This document shows, in pieces, positions 38,428-47,061 of a stretch of 64,000 nucleotides of DNA (position 1 is its first letter; every line of letters begins with the position of its first letter). Origin of the DNA: VAZQ01 sp963807865 (GTDB lineage Bacteria > Pseudomonadota > Alphaproteobacteria > Rhizobiales > Xanthobacteraceae); the NCBI GenBank assembly GCA_963807865.1, contig CAWEDK010000014.1, forward strand, positions 1-64,000. Direction: 5' to 3'. Both the position numbers and the translations under genes were made by a program. Under the pieces are notes generated by a model. It was not told the origin of the DNA and ran no database searches. It saw only the letters and a list, made by a program, of their open reading frames with translations.

Positions 38428-39567
38428 ATGAAGCTCTTGTCGGAGTTCACCGTGCTCGATCTCGGCACGTTCATTACCGCACCCTACGCCGCGATGCTCC
38501 TGGCCGAACTCGGCGCCGATGTCATCAAGGTCGAGCGCCCGAACGGCGGCGATCCCTTCCGCTGGTTTTCCGGAGGCGCCTCGAGCCCGCATTTCCAGGC
38601 GCACAATCGTCACAAGCGTAGCGTGGCGCTGGACTACACCGTGCCGGAAGGGCGCGAGCTGCTCTACTCGCTGATCGAGCGTGCCGACGCTCTGGTGATC
38701 AACGTCCGGCCCGGCGTCGAGCAGCGTCTGGGGCTCGACGAGGCGACGCTGCGGCGCCTGAACCCCAAGCTGGTGTTCTGCTTTATCACAGGATTTGGCG
38801 CCGACGGTCCGTACGCGAAGCAGGCGGCATACGACAATGTCGGGCAAGCCGCATCGGGACTTCTGGCTCGCTTTCACAATACGTCCGACGCTCGCGTCGC
38901 GGGGCCCGCCATCTCGGACGCGGCGACCGGAATCTTCGCCTGCATCGGAATCCTGGGGGCATTGTTGGAACGGGCTAGAACCGGGATGGGGCGCAAGGTC
39001 GAGGTCAACATGATCGAAGCGACGCTCGCGCTCGCGATCGAGCCGCTCGCACACTACTTCTCGACCGGGGCCGATCAGCCGTTCTATCTTCGCGGAGCCA
39101 ATTCGCAGGCTTATGTTCTGACTTGCAAGGACGGCAAGCGTATTGCACTGCAGATGTCGTCGCGGGAAAAATTCTGGCGTGGGCTCGCCGCTGCTATCGA
39201 GCAGCCTGACCTGCTGGAGCGGTACCCGGATCGGAAGAGCCTCGTCGGAAACTATGACAAGATCGCCGCCGAGCTTTCCGGGATTTTCGCGCAGAGGCCG
39301 CGCCGCGAGTGGCTGGAACGGCTGTTCGAGCACGACGTTCCGTTCGCCGCAGAACATCAGTTGAGCGAGCTCGAAGAGGATCCGCAGGTTCGCCATCTCG
39401 CGCCGTTCTACGAGCTCAGTCATCCGGTCGCCGGCATCGTGAAATCGGTGCATCGGGCCATTCGCCTGGATGGCAGCCGCGAGATCGACTTTCGGCCGCC
39501 GCCGATGCTGGGCGAGCACACGTATGAGGTGCTTTCGGAGAACTGGGGATTGCTGACGAGAGGTTGA
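38428..39567 (+). CDS. Class III (CaiB/BaiF) CoA transferase
   Basis: Moves CoA between acyl groups. It is an intact 379-aa protein, ATG 38428 (MKLLSEFTVLDLGTFITAPY) with AAGGGAGAAG upstream. Family signatures: LLAELGADVIKVERPNGGDP, HNRHKRSVALDY, and the catalytic Asp in AISDAATGIFACIGILGALL. It activates a carboxylic acid, presumably taken up through the preceding receptor, for the dehydrogenase that follows. The acyl donor cannot be read from sequence. Confidence 0.92.
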   Translation: MKLLSEFTVLDLGTFITAPYAAMLLAELGADVIKVERPNGGDPFRWFSGGASSPHFQAHNRHKRSVALDYTVPEGRELLYSLIERADALVINVRPGVEQRLGLDEATLRRLNPKLVFCFITGFGADGPYAKQAAYDNVGQAASGLLARFHNTSDARVAGPAISDAATGIFACIGILGALLERARTGMGRKVEVNMIEATLALAIEPLAHYFSTGADQPFYLRGANSQAYVLTCKDGKRIALQMSSREKFWRGLAAAIEQPDLLERYPDRKSLVGNYDKIAAELSGIFAQRPRREWLERLFEHDVPFAAEHQLSELEEDPQVRHLAPFYELSHPVAGIVKSVHRAIRLDGSREIDFRPPPMLGEHTYEVLSENWGLLTRG

Positions 39568-39662
39568 ATTCGCTCGTTGCCAGCGGGATCATTCAGAAAG
39601 CGGCTTGAGCTGCTTCCACTCAATCTTGCACGTCTTGGAATAAGGAACGTCCAGTGAGTGCC

Positions 39663-40805
39663 ATGTTCACGACCGAGCAGAAGCTCTTGCGCGAGAGCGT
39701 GCGCAAGCTGATGCGCACGCATGCGAACCGAGACTACGTCCGCGATAAGGACGCGAAGAAGGCCTATCCTTACGAACTCTACGACAAGTGGGTCGAGGCC
39801 GGGCTTCTCGGCGTCGCGTTTCCCGAAAAGTACGGCGGATCCGGCGGAAGCGTGATCGACCTCGCGATTTGCGCGGAGGAAATCGCCTACATCAGCGCCG
39901 ATTTTCAGATGTGCTTCGGCGGCTCGGTATTCTGCGGGCTGACCCTGCTCCGCAAGGGCAGCGAGGAGCAGAAGCAATATTGGCTGCCGAAAATCATCGA
40001 CGGAGAGCGTCGCTTCTCCATCTCGATGTCCGAGCCGGATGCCGGCTCCGACGTCGGCGCAATTCGCACGCGCGCGGACCGGAACGGTTCGGGCTGGGTG
40101 ATCAACGGACAGAAGCTCTGGAACACCGCCGCCGGGGCTCGCGACAACACGCTCAACGTCTATCTGAAGACCGACACTTCGGTTCATTACCGCAAGGGCA
40201 TGTCGCTCGTTCTGGTCGACAACGACATGCCCGGCGTCAAGCTGAACAAACTCGACATGCTGGGCCGTCATTGCGCGGGCACCTACGAGGTGTTCTTCAC
40301 CGACGTGAAGGTCGATGCCGACCGGATCGTCGGCGGCGAGAACAAGGGCTGGGACTGCGTCCTCGCCGGGCTGCAGGTGGAGCGCATCGTGTCGTCCGCC
40401 GCCAATGGCGGGAGCGCGCAGGCGGTGGTCGACATGGCGGCTGAGTGCGCGCGCGAGCGCAAGCAGTTCGGCCGGCCGATCGGCACGAACCAGGCAATCG
40501 CGCACATGCTGGCCGACATGCAGACCGAGGTGGCGGCCGCGAAGGCGCTGATCTGGCAGGCGGCGGCCAAGGTGGCGGCGGGCGAGGATGCCCTGGCGGA
40601 AATCACCATGGCCAAGCTGTTCTCGTCGGAGACCTATGCCAAGGTCGCCAACATGGGCATGCAGATCATGGGCGGCTACGGCTACTCGATGGAGTTCGAC
40701 ATGCAGCGGCACTATCGCGATTGCCGGTCCGCCACCATCGCGGCGGGCTCATCGCAGATCCAGCGCAACCTGATCGCCGGCCTGATGGGCCTGAAAGTCG
40801 GATGA
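39663..40805 (+). CDS. Acyl-CoA dehydrogenase with atypical catalytic base position
   Basis: Flavin-dependent alpha,beta-desaturation of an acyl-CoA. ATG 39663 (MFTTEQKLLRESVRKLM); a GTG at 39654 with AAGGAA upstream is an alternative. Motifs: FSISMSEPDAGSDVGAIRTR, RKQFGRPIGTNQAIAHMLAD, and IMGGYGYSMEFDMQRHYRDC. At the usual Glu site (EGTSQIQR in medium-chain enzymes) the sequence is ATIAAGSSQIQR, so Glu is absent. A Glu in LAGLQVERIV (residue 243 counted from the GTG) sits where isovaleryl-CoA dehydrogenase has its base, suggesting a branched-chain-type enzyme. Intact, 380 aa. It follows the CoA transferase by about 95 bp. Confidence 0.9.
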   Translation: MFTTEQKLLRESVRKLMRTHANRDYVRDKDAKKAYPYELYDKWVEAGLLGVAFPEKYGGSGGSVIDLAICAEEIAYISADFQMCFGGSVFCGLTLLRKGSEEQKQYWLPKIIDGERRFSISMSEPDAGSDVGAIRTRADRNGSGWVINGQKLWNTAAGARDNTLNVYLKTDTSVHYRKGMSLVLVDNDMPGVKLNKLDMLGRHCAGTYEVFFTDVKVDADRIVGGENKGWDCVLAGLQVERIVSSAANGGSAQAVVDMAAECARERKQFGRPIGTNQAIAHMLADMQTEVAAAKALIWQAAAKVAAGEDALAEITMAKLFSSETYAKVANMGMQIMGGYGYSMEFDMQRHYRDCRSATIAAGSSQIQRNLIAGLMGLKVG

Positions 40806-40892
40806 ATGAGCGCTGCACGGTGTCGCCGAGTGGCGCGGCATCGCGCGACCAAGCGTTGGAATAGTGTACGCTAGGATGACCATACGAGCCGG

Positions 40893-40939
40893 CGACTGAG
40901 CCCATTCAATTGAGCCGGCTCAGTCGTCTTCCGGCTCAA
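40893..40939. terminator. Two overlapping, mutually exclusive 9-bp hairpins between convergent genes
   Basis: CGACTGAGC (40893-40901) pairs with GCTCAGTCG (40918-40926). TTGAGCCGG (40910-40918) pairs with CCGGCTCAA (40931-40939). Both stems are perfect and share position 40918, so only one complete structure can form at a time. The second stem reaches the stop codon of the TPP enzyme. Likely function is a bidirectional terminator. Confidence 0.5.
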
Positions 40940-42702
40940 TCGTCTTGCAGATAGCGCGCCAGCCAGACCGAGATCACCGCGGACGTGCCGTTGCGCACAC
41001 TCTCGAGACCGCGCGCGATGGCCGGCGCGACTTCGGCCGGATCCGTCACGTTCTCGCCGTAGGCGCCCGCCGCTTCCGCTTCCTTGGCGAAATCGATCGG
41101 CGGATCGAAGTAGCCGCCGTGGTAGCCGGCCTTCGAGGCGTAGCCGTCCGGGTAGCTGCGGGCGACGCGGATGGTGCCGGTCGAATAGCTGCGGTTCTGG
41201 TAGACGATCGTGAGGTACGGCGCGCTGTACTGCCGGGATGACCAGAGCGAGTGGATCGCGCTCGCGAACATGTAGAACCCGTCGCCCGTGATCGCCACCA
41301 CGTCGCGGTCGGGAGATGCAAGCTTGGCGCCGAAGGCTGCGCCCGGCGCCCAGCCGCCGCTGCTCCCTGGGTTGTTGAAGTACGAGCCCGGCCGGTCGCA
41401 TTGCAGATAATCGTGCACCTGGTTCAGCACGATCGTGTCGTCGAACACGACGCAATTGTCGCCCAGCGCCTGGCCGATCTGGTACGACAGCCACTTGCCC
41501 TCGATCGGCGTTTTCGTCGACGCCGCGCGGGCCGCTTCGACCAGCTTCTGACGTCGCTCCGCCGAGGTCGCGGCCCATCGCGCGGCGCGTGCCGCGAAGC
41601 GGCTGCGATCCTCGGACGAGATTCGACTTCGGATTTCGGCGTCCAGCGCTTCGATGGTGAGCAGCGCATCGGCCGTGAGCCGCAGATCGGCGGTGAACTC
41701 CATGGTCGGGATGCGTCGCTTCGACGGTTCGACGTCGACAATCGCCGCATAGGCATCGTCGGGCGGGCCGTTCGGGCCGATCAGCCAGGGAATGTCGGTG
41801 TCGAGCGCCAGCACCAGATCGGCCTTGCTCAAATCGGTGAAGCCCTGGAACAGCGGGTGCGTCATCGGAAAGCAATGGTAGGCGCGCTTGCCGGACTGCG
41901 CGATCGGAACGCCGAGCAGTTCGGCGAGACGCACCAATGCGGGCACGGTCGCCGGGTTTCGACCGGAGCGGCCGACCAGGATATAGGGGTTGTTCGCAGC
42001 GATCAGCCGGGCCGCGAGCTCCTTGATTCCGTCAGGCTCCGGCGCCGGCATCCTGGCGATTCCAAGCTGCGCGAGGCTCGGAAATTTCGCGCCATTGGCC
42101 GCCGCGAGCGTCACTTCGCGCGGCAGGCTGAGATACACCGGGCCGCGCGGCTCGGTGCAGGCGACCTGGAGCGCGCGCGACACCATGAGGCCGGGATTGT
42201 CCTGGAATTCCAGCTTGTGGTCCCACTTGGTGAACTGCCGCACGATGCCGTTCTGATCGAACGTCTGCTGCAGCCAGAGATGGCCCTCCGGCTCGCGCGC
42301 GCCGCGCATGCTGCCCGGATAGGCCACCGGCGGAATGCCGGCGGTGAGGAGGATCGGCAGGCCGCTGTGCCACGCGGTGTGAACGGCGCCGCCGTAGTGC
42401 TGTGTGCCGCAGTCGACATGGGCGGCCGTGACGCTCGGCTTCCCGGTGAAAGCCGAATAGCCGAGCGCGGCGTTGAGGCTGGCGTGCTCGTGCGTCACCG
42501 TGATCAGCTTGGGTGCCTTGCGGCCCAGCGCCTCGGCCTTCGCGATCGCCTCCTGGTAGAAGCCGATCTCCGAGCCGGAAGTGAAAAACACGTACTCGAC
42601 ACCGGCCTCGCCCATGGCGGTGACGACCGCTTCGCCGTTGTCTTCGGCCGGCAACTCGACCCAGTTCCGGGTGTCGTTGCGACGATGGGTTACATCCTGC
42701 AT
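40936..42702 (-). CDS. Thiamine-pyrophosphate-dependent enzyme, acetolactate synthase/decarboxylase-like
   Basis: An intact 588-aa TPP enzyme with the three-domain architecture (Pyr, central, PP). ATG 42702 (MQDVTHRRNDTRNWVELPAE). The cofactor-activating Glu is in TVTHEHASLNAALGYSAFTG. The central-domain feature is YILVGRSGRNPATVPAL. The diphosphate/Mg motif is DVVAITGDGFYMFASAIHSL ending in VYQNRSY (GDG...N). The family includes acetolactate synthase, benzoylformate decarboxylase and oxalyl-CoA decarboxylase. Nothing seen fixes the reaction. It is convergent with the acyl-CoA dehydrogenase and upstream of a receptor on the same strand is none; the receptor at 42805 precedes it by 102 bp in the same orientation. 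Confidence 0.88.
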   Translation of the reverse strand: MQDVTHRRNDTRNWVELPAEDNGEAVVTAMGEAGVEYVFFTSGSEIGFYQEAIAKAEALGRKAPKLITVTHEHASLNAALGYSAFTGKPSVTAAHVDCGTQHYGGAVHTAWHSGLPILLTAGIPPVAYPGSMRGAREPEGHLWLQQTFDQNGIVRQFTKWDHKLEFQDNPGLMVSRALQVACTEPRGPVYLSLPREVTLAAANGAKFPSLAQLGIARMPAPEPDGIKELAARLIAANNPYILVGRSGRNPATVPALVRLAELLGVPIAQSGKRAYHCFPMTHPLFQGFTDLSKADLVLALDTDIPWLIGPNGPPDDAYAAIVDVEPSKRRIPTMEFTADLRLTADALLTIEALDAEIRSRISSEDRSRFAARAARWAATSAERRQKLVEAARAASTKTPIEGKWLSYQIGQALGDNCVVFDDTIVLNQVHDYLQCDRPGSYFNNPGSSGGWAPGAAFGAKLASPDRDVVAITGDGFYMFASAIHSLWSSRQYSAPYLTIVYQNRSYSTGTIRVARSYPDGYASKAGYHGGYFDPPIDFAKEAEAAGAYGENVTDPAEVAPAIARGLESVRNGTSAVISVWLARYLQDD

Positions 42703-42804
42703 GTTTTGCCTATCTTGAGAGAGATGAAATGAGTTGTGCGAGCTAGCTCCGGCTCGCTTCGTCGCGATCTCTGGCCAGCGGACAGTGCCGACCCGGCGTT
42801 CCCG

Positions 42805-43782
42805 TCAATTCAACTTCAAGCCGCCGGATTTGACCACACGCTCCCACTTGACGATCTCGTCACGCAGGAACTTGTCGAAGTCGGAGCGGCTCACGGTCCA
42901 CGGCGTAACGCTCTGGGCGGTCCAAGTATCCCTGATCTCGGGCCGAGCCAAGGCCTTTTGGAGTTCGGCATCGAGCTTCTCGACGATCTCCTTCGGCGTG
43001 CCGGCGGGCGCCATCAAGCCAAACCAGATGCTGGTCTCAAATCCGGCCGCGCCGGACTCCGACATGGTCGGTATGTCCGGTGTTGTTGGCGACCGCTTCA
43101 AGCCGGTCGTGGCGATGGCCCGGACTTGACCCGACTGCACCATCGACCAGATCGAGGGGGTAGCGTCGAACATCATCTGCACGTGCCCGCCCACCACGCT
43201 GTTGCGCATGTCGCCGGACGCGCGATGCGGCACATGAACCATGTCGATATTCGCCATGGACTTCAGCAGCTCGCCCGCCATGTGGTAGACGGTGCCGGTG
43301 CCCGACGACGCAAAATTGATCTGGCCGGGTTTCGCCTTCGCCAGCGCGATGAACTCCTTCAGATTTTTCGCCTCGACGTCGCGGTTCACAACCATGATGA
43401 TGTCGGCATAGTTGACCGGGCCGATCGCCACGAAATCCTTCATCAGGCTGAATGGACGGTTCGGATTGAGCGACTCGTTGGTTGTGTGTGAGTTCGACAC
43501 GATCAGCAGCGTGTAACCGTCGGGAGGCGACTTCGCCACCGCGTCACTGCCGATGATGGCCGCGGCGCCGGGCCGGGTTTCAACGATAAACGGCTGCTTC
43601 ATCGATTCGGAGAGATGCTGCGCCAAGAGCCGCGTGTAGGTGTCCCCTGGGCCGCCGGCGCCAAACGGCACGATGATGCGCACCGGCCTGTTCGGGTAGC
43701 CCTGCGCCGCGACTTCGCTCGAGCCGAGAACGAACGGACTGACAAGCAAGGCTACGGCCGCAGACCGCAACAGAGATTTCAT
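42805..43782 (-). CDS. Bug/TctC-family receptor
   Basis: Periplasmic receptor, intact, 325 aa from ATG 43782 (MKSLLRSAAVALLVSPFVLG, signal ending SEVAAQGYP). Motifs: VRIIVPFGAGGPGDTYTRLL, FIVETRPGAAAIIGSDAVAK, SPPDGYTLLIVSNSH, and the late IPTMSESGAAGFETSIWFGL and APAGTPKEIVEKLD. It is upstream of the TPP enzyme in the same direction, so the two are probably one unit. Its tctAB partners are not adjacent. Confidence 0.92.
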   Translation of the reverse strand: MKSLLRSAAVALLVSPFVLGSSEVAAQGYPNRPVRIIVPFGAGGPGDTYTRLLAQHLSESMKQPFIVETRPGAAAIIGSDAVAKSPPDGYTLLIVSNSHTTNESLNPNRPFSLMKDFVAIGPVNYADIIMVVNRDVEAKNLKEFIALAKAKPGQINFASSGTGTVYHMAGELLKSMANIDMVHVPHRASGDMRNSVVGGHVQMMFDATPSIWSMVQSGQVRAIATTGLKRSPTTPDIPTMSESGAAGFETSIWFGLMAPAGTPKEIVEKLDAELQKALARPEIRDTWTAQSVTPWTVSRSDFDKFLRDEIVKWERVVKSGGLKLN

Positions 43783-43794
43783 GGAAGTCCCCAA

Positions 43795-44451
43795 GCCATC
43801 GGTGAATTCGTGGCAGCGATAGTTTCAACATATCGGCCTCGGTTCAACTGTTGTCGCCGCGTGCGCGAGCGACCCACCCCCGCGCGATCGTCATGACAAT
43901 TCGGCCCCTTGACGCGGCTATTAATCCTATGTATATGTTCCTAATCTTGCTTACGGAGGGGCGTCGACCGGTGACGTTCGGACGATGGAGCAGGGTGCGG
44001 CGCCTGCGGGTCCGGTTCGTCAGCCGGGCACTCGGGCGGCCTTGGGGCACCGCCCGGCTGGGTACTACGGCCCGCCCGCGAGGAGCTCGCTGACTTGAGG
44101 CGCGAATTGTCTCATGCGAAGCGCGGCCCAAGGCCGAGTGACCGTCCAGAGCGGACGCGAGCGCAGCCGCGGTGGAGCGCCGGGAGGCGTGCGCGCTCGT
44201 CCACAGCGCGCGCCGCGCCTCATGAGCGCGGAGTTGGATGCGCCTTCCGGCGCTCTGCCTCCCCTCATCTTCCGCATGTCGGGCCTGCTCGATATGCGAA
44301 AGATCACGAGGGGGCCCACAGCACAACCCGGGCGAGCGCGCCGCGGGCGCATCGGCGCGAGCCGGCACGATGTATTTCGCGGTGCGCCCATGCGCGGTAT
44401 GATCTATTGAACAGCGATCCGGCCGCCACGAGCCGCCCGAAGGAGTATCCG
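43795..44451. other. Long gene-poor interval upstream of glutaryl-CoA dehydrogenase
   Basis: Between the receptor start and gcdH lies about 660 bp with no recognisable gene. Long open frames exist on both strands but are Arg/Ala/Pro-rich with no family signature, and I judge them non-coding. The left part (about 43910-43960) is AT-richer, with ATTAATCCTATGTATATG. The part 44100-44400 is GC-rich and may be a degenerate repeat or leader region. The gcdH ribosome site AAGGAG is near 44440. Confidence 0.4.
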
Positions 44452-45669
44452 ATGACGCAGGTTGCCCAGAAGCGCGACAGCAAACCGGCCGCCATCAAGG
44501 ACGCGGCCTTCGATTGGGAGGATCCGCTCGATCTCGAAGGTGAATTGACCGAGGAAGAGCGCATGGTGCGCGACACCGCGCGCGGTTATGCGCAGGACAA
44601 GCTGTTTCCGCGCGTGCTCAGCGCCTACCGCGAGGAGCGGTACGACCCTGAAGTCGTGCGCGAAATGGGTGAGCTCGGCCTTCTCGGTGCCACCATTCCG
44701 GAAGAGTACGGCGGCGCGGGTCTCGGCTACGTCGCTTACGGGCTGATCACCCGCGAAATCGAGCGCGTCGATTCCGGCTACCGCTCCTCGATGTCGGTGC
44801 AGTCGTCGCTCGTGATGCACCCGATTTTCGCCTATGGCAGCGAAGCGCAGCGCAAGAAATACCTGCCGAAGCTCGCGAGCGGCGAATGGGTCGGTTGCTT
44901 CGGTCTGACCGAGCCCGATCACGGTTCCGATCCCGGCTCGATGGTGACGCGCGCCGAGAAGGCGCCGGGCGGCTTCCGGCTCAACGGCACCAAGATGTGG
45001 ATCACCAATGCACCCGCCGCGGACGTCGCGGTCGTCTGGGCGAAGCTCGACGGCGTCATCCGCGGCTTCATCGTCGAACGGGATACCAAAGGTTTCTCGA
45101 CGCCGAAGATCGAAGGCAAGCTGTCACTGCGCACCTCGATCACCGGCGAGATTGTGCTGGAAGACGCCGTCGTGCCGGAGGAGAACCTGTTGCCGAACGT
45201 CAAGGGACTCGCGGGCCCGTTCGGCTGCCTCAACGTGGCGCGCGCAGGAATAGCTTGGGGCGCAATCGGCGCAGCCGAGTTCTGCTGGCACCGCGCCCGG
45301 CAGTACGTCCTTGACCGCAAGCAGTTCGGCCGGCCGCTCGCCGCCAATCAGTTGGTGCAGAAGAAGCTTGCCGACATGCAGACCGAGATCACGCTTGGCC
45401 TGCACGCCGCGCTCCGCCTCGGCCGTCTGCTGGAGGAGGGCAGGGCGGCGCCGCCGGCGGTCTCGCTGCTCAAGCGCAACAACTGCGGCAAGGCGCTCGA
45501 TATCGCCCGGATGGCGCGCGACATGCACGGCGGCAACGGCATCTCGGATGAGTTTCACGTGATGCGCGTGATGAACAATCTCGAAACCGTCAATACCTAC
45601 GAGGGCACGCATGACATTCACGCCCTGATCCTGGGGCGTGCGCAGACCGGCATCCAGGCGTTCTTTTGA
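44452..45669 (+). CDS. gcdH: Glutaryl-CoA dehydrogenase
   Basis: Oxidises and decarboxylates glutaryl-CoA to crotonyl-CoA with FAD. It is an intact 405-aa protein, ATG 44452 (MTQVAQKRDSKPAAIKDAAF). Motifs: WVGCFGLTEPDHGSDPGSM, RKQFGRPLAANQLVQKKLAD, and the catalytic Glu in NTYEGTHDIHALILGRAQTG, as in known GcdH. The Arg of GYRSSMSVQSSLVMHPI matches the region that holds the glutaryl carboxylate in the family. It fits a dicarboxylic or aromatic pathway that ends in glutaryl-CoA. It is convergent with a receptor gene. Confidence 0.94.
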   Translation: MTQVAQKRDSKPAAIKDAAFDWEDPLDLEGELTEEERMVRDTARGYAQDKLFPRVLSAYREERYDPEVVREMGELGLLGATIPEEYGGAGLGYVAYGLITREIERVDSGYRSSMSVQSSLVMHPIFAYGSEAQRKKYLPKLASGEWVGCFGLTEPDHGSDPGSMVTRAEKAPGGFRLNGTKMWITNAPAADVAVVWAKLDGVIRGFIVERDTKGFSTPKIEGKLSLRTSITGEIVLEDAVVPEENLLPNVKGLAGPFGCLNVARAGIAWGAIGAAEFCWHRARQYVLDRKQFGRPLAANQLVQKKLADMQTEITLGLHAALRLGRLLEEGRAAPPAVSLLKRNNCGKALDIARMARDMHGGNGISDEFHVMRVMNNLETVNTYEGTHDIHALILGRAQTGIQAFF

Positions 45670-45685
45670 GACGAGGCCCGTCTCA
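45667..45685. terminator. Stem-loop made by the two convergent stop codons
   Basis: TGAGACG-AGGCC-CGTCTCA, a perfect 7-bp stem spanning the gcdH TGA (45667-45669) and the receptor TGA on the other strand (45683-45685). It is a compact bidirectional terminator candidate; no T-tract follows on either strand. Confidence 0.4.
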
Positions 45686-46678
45686 GCGTTTCGCTTCCGG
45701 CGGCTCCGGCGATGTTGCTTTCGTGAGCTTGGCAACCTCGCCCTGCTGTATGGTTTTCTCGCGGAGAAACGCGTCATACTTTGCCGGCGTGTTGTCGGCT
45801 GGCACCGTCATTCCCAAGGCTCCGACGCGCGCCTTGAAAGCGTCGGACTGCACCACGTCGTTGAGTTGCTTGTTGAGATACTCGATGATCGGTTTTGGCG
45901 TCTTGACCGGCGCGGAGAGACCGACGAACCCCCGGAAATCGACGTTGTAACCCAGTTCGCGGAAGGTCGGCACATCGGACATGACGGCGGCCCGTTCGGG
46001 TGCCGCGACCGCGAGCGCACGCACCTTGCCGTCGTCGGCCAGTGGCTTGGCTTGCGAGAGGAAGACGAATGCGCCCTGGATTGCACCCCCAGCCACCTCG
46101 CGCGCCGCGTCGCCGGAGCCGCGATAAGGCACCGCAACGATGTTGGTCTTCGCCGCGATATTGAGCTGGGTCAGCGCCATCGCGGGCGAAGAGGCCGGGC
46201 CGGAGGTGCCGAAATTGACGCTCTTCGGGTTCGCCGTCGAGGCAGCGAGCAATTCCGCCAGCGACTTGTACGGCAGTTGAGCGTTGATAATCAGTACCAG
46301 CGGCGGTCCATCGACGATCCAGCCAATCTGCGTGAAGTCGTCGATCGGGCTGTAAGTCACCGGCGAAAAGTGAATATTCTGCGCGTCAGCGAGCGAATTG
46401 GCGAACAGCGTGTAGCCGTCCGGTGTTGCGCGCGCTGCAAACGCGGCGCCGATTGTGCCCGAAGCGCCGGTTTTGTTCTCGACAATAAGGTTCTGGCCGA
46501 TCTTTTCCGACATCATCGTCGACGCAACGCGGGCGGGTACGTCGGTCAATCCGCCGGCAGGAAATGGTACGATGACGTTGATCGGCCGGTTCGGATAGTC
46601 CTGCGCTTGCGCAGTTGGGGTCATTCCGATGAGCAGCACGCCGCACAGCGGCAGCCAGAGTCGCGCCCAGGTTGTCAT
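45683..46678 (-). CDS. Bug/TctC-family receptor
   Basis: Periplasmic receptor, intact, 331 aa, ATG 46678 (MTTWARLWLPLCGVLLIGMT, signal ending PTAQAQDYP). Motifs: INVIVPFPAGGLTDVPARVA, LIVENKTGASGTIGAAFAAR, ATPDGYTLFANSLAD, and VPTFRELGYNVDFRGFVGLS. It ends in a charged tail TSPEPPEAKR. The gene stands alone next to gcdH, convergent with it. Transporter partners are not adjacent. Confidence 0.92.
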   Translation of the reverse strand: MTTWARLWLPLCGVLLIGMTPTAQAQDYPNRPINVIVPFPAGGLTDVPARVASTMMSEKIGQNLIVENKTGASGTIGAAFAARATPDGYTLFANSLADAQNIHFSPVTYSPIDDFTQIGWIVDGPPLVLIINAQLPYKSLAELLAASTANPKSVNFGTSGPASSPAMALTQLNIAAKTNIVAVPYRGSGDAAREVAGGAIQGAFVFLSQAKPLADDGKVRALAVAAPERAAVMSDVPTFRELGYNVDFRGFVGLSAPVKTPKPIIEYLNKQLNDVVQSDAFKARVGALGMTVPADNTPAKYDAFLREKTIQQGEVAKLTKATSPEPPEAKR

Positions 46679-46687
46679 GTGTCGCTC

Positions 46688-46763
46688 CTAGTGGTCCGAT
46701 TCCGAAGTTCGCATCTTTGTGCGGCACCCTCGGTTGCGAACTTCGGAATCCGAGGACCACTAG
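46688..46763. repeat. Large hairpin element 1 (CTAGTGGTCC... ends)
   Basis: The arm beginning CTAGTGGTCCGATTCCGAAG (46688-46712) pairs with the arm GCGAACTTCGGAATCC... (46736-46763) ending CACTAG. It is a near-perfect stem of about 25 bp with a 23-nt loop, a MITE- or REP-like element directly upstream of the receptor start. Confidence 0.65.
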
Positions 46764-46776
46764 CAACTCTATGATT

Positions 46777-46854
46777 CTAGTGCCCCTTTTGAACCCGAAG
46801 TTCGCGATCGGATTTGCCGCACGATGTGCGCGAACTTCGGGTTCGGGGCACTAG
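46777..46854. repeat. Large hairpin element 2 (CTAGTGCCCC... ends)
   Basis: CTAGTGCCCC with GAACCCGAAGTTCGCG (46777-46806) pairs with CGCGAACTTCGGGTTC and GGGGCACTAG (46829-46854). The core GAAGTTCGC and the CTAG ends match element 1, so these are two tandem members of one family. With element 1 it fills most of 46679-47061; no gene is seen there. Confidence 0.65.
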
Positions 46855-47061
46855 TCACCAAGAACTGAAACGAAGGCCGGTCGGACGAGGCAAGCGTCAT
46901 GCCAGCTTACACCCGGAGCCCCGCATTCGAGAAGCCGACCACCTCCGATCAGGGATTAGGCCGGCACCAGTCCGATATGGCACAATCGTCCCAGTATCCC
47001 GCCCAAGCGCGAGTGTTGGCACTCGCCGCTCAATCGACCCAGAGCCAATCGTGAGGATTTA

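Noticed and set aside
44095..44451. In-frame extension upstream of gcdH
   Set aside because: Arg/Ser/Ala-rich with no similarity to the GcdH N-terminus; ATG 44452 has an AAGGAG site and gives the normal protein.
33957..46678. Defence or secondary-metabolite system
   Set aside because: All genes belong to acyl-CoA metabolism, transport receptors or MarR control; no nuclease, toxin, NRPS or PKS features are present.
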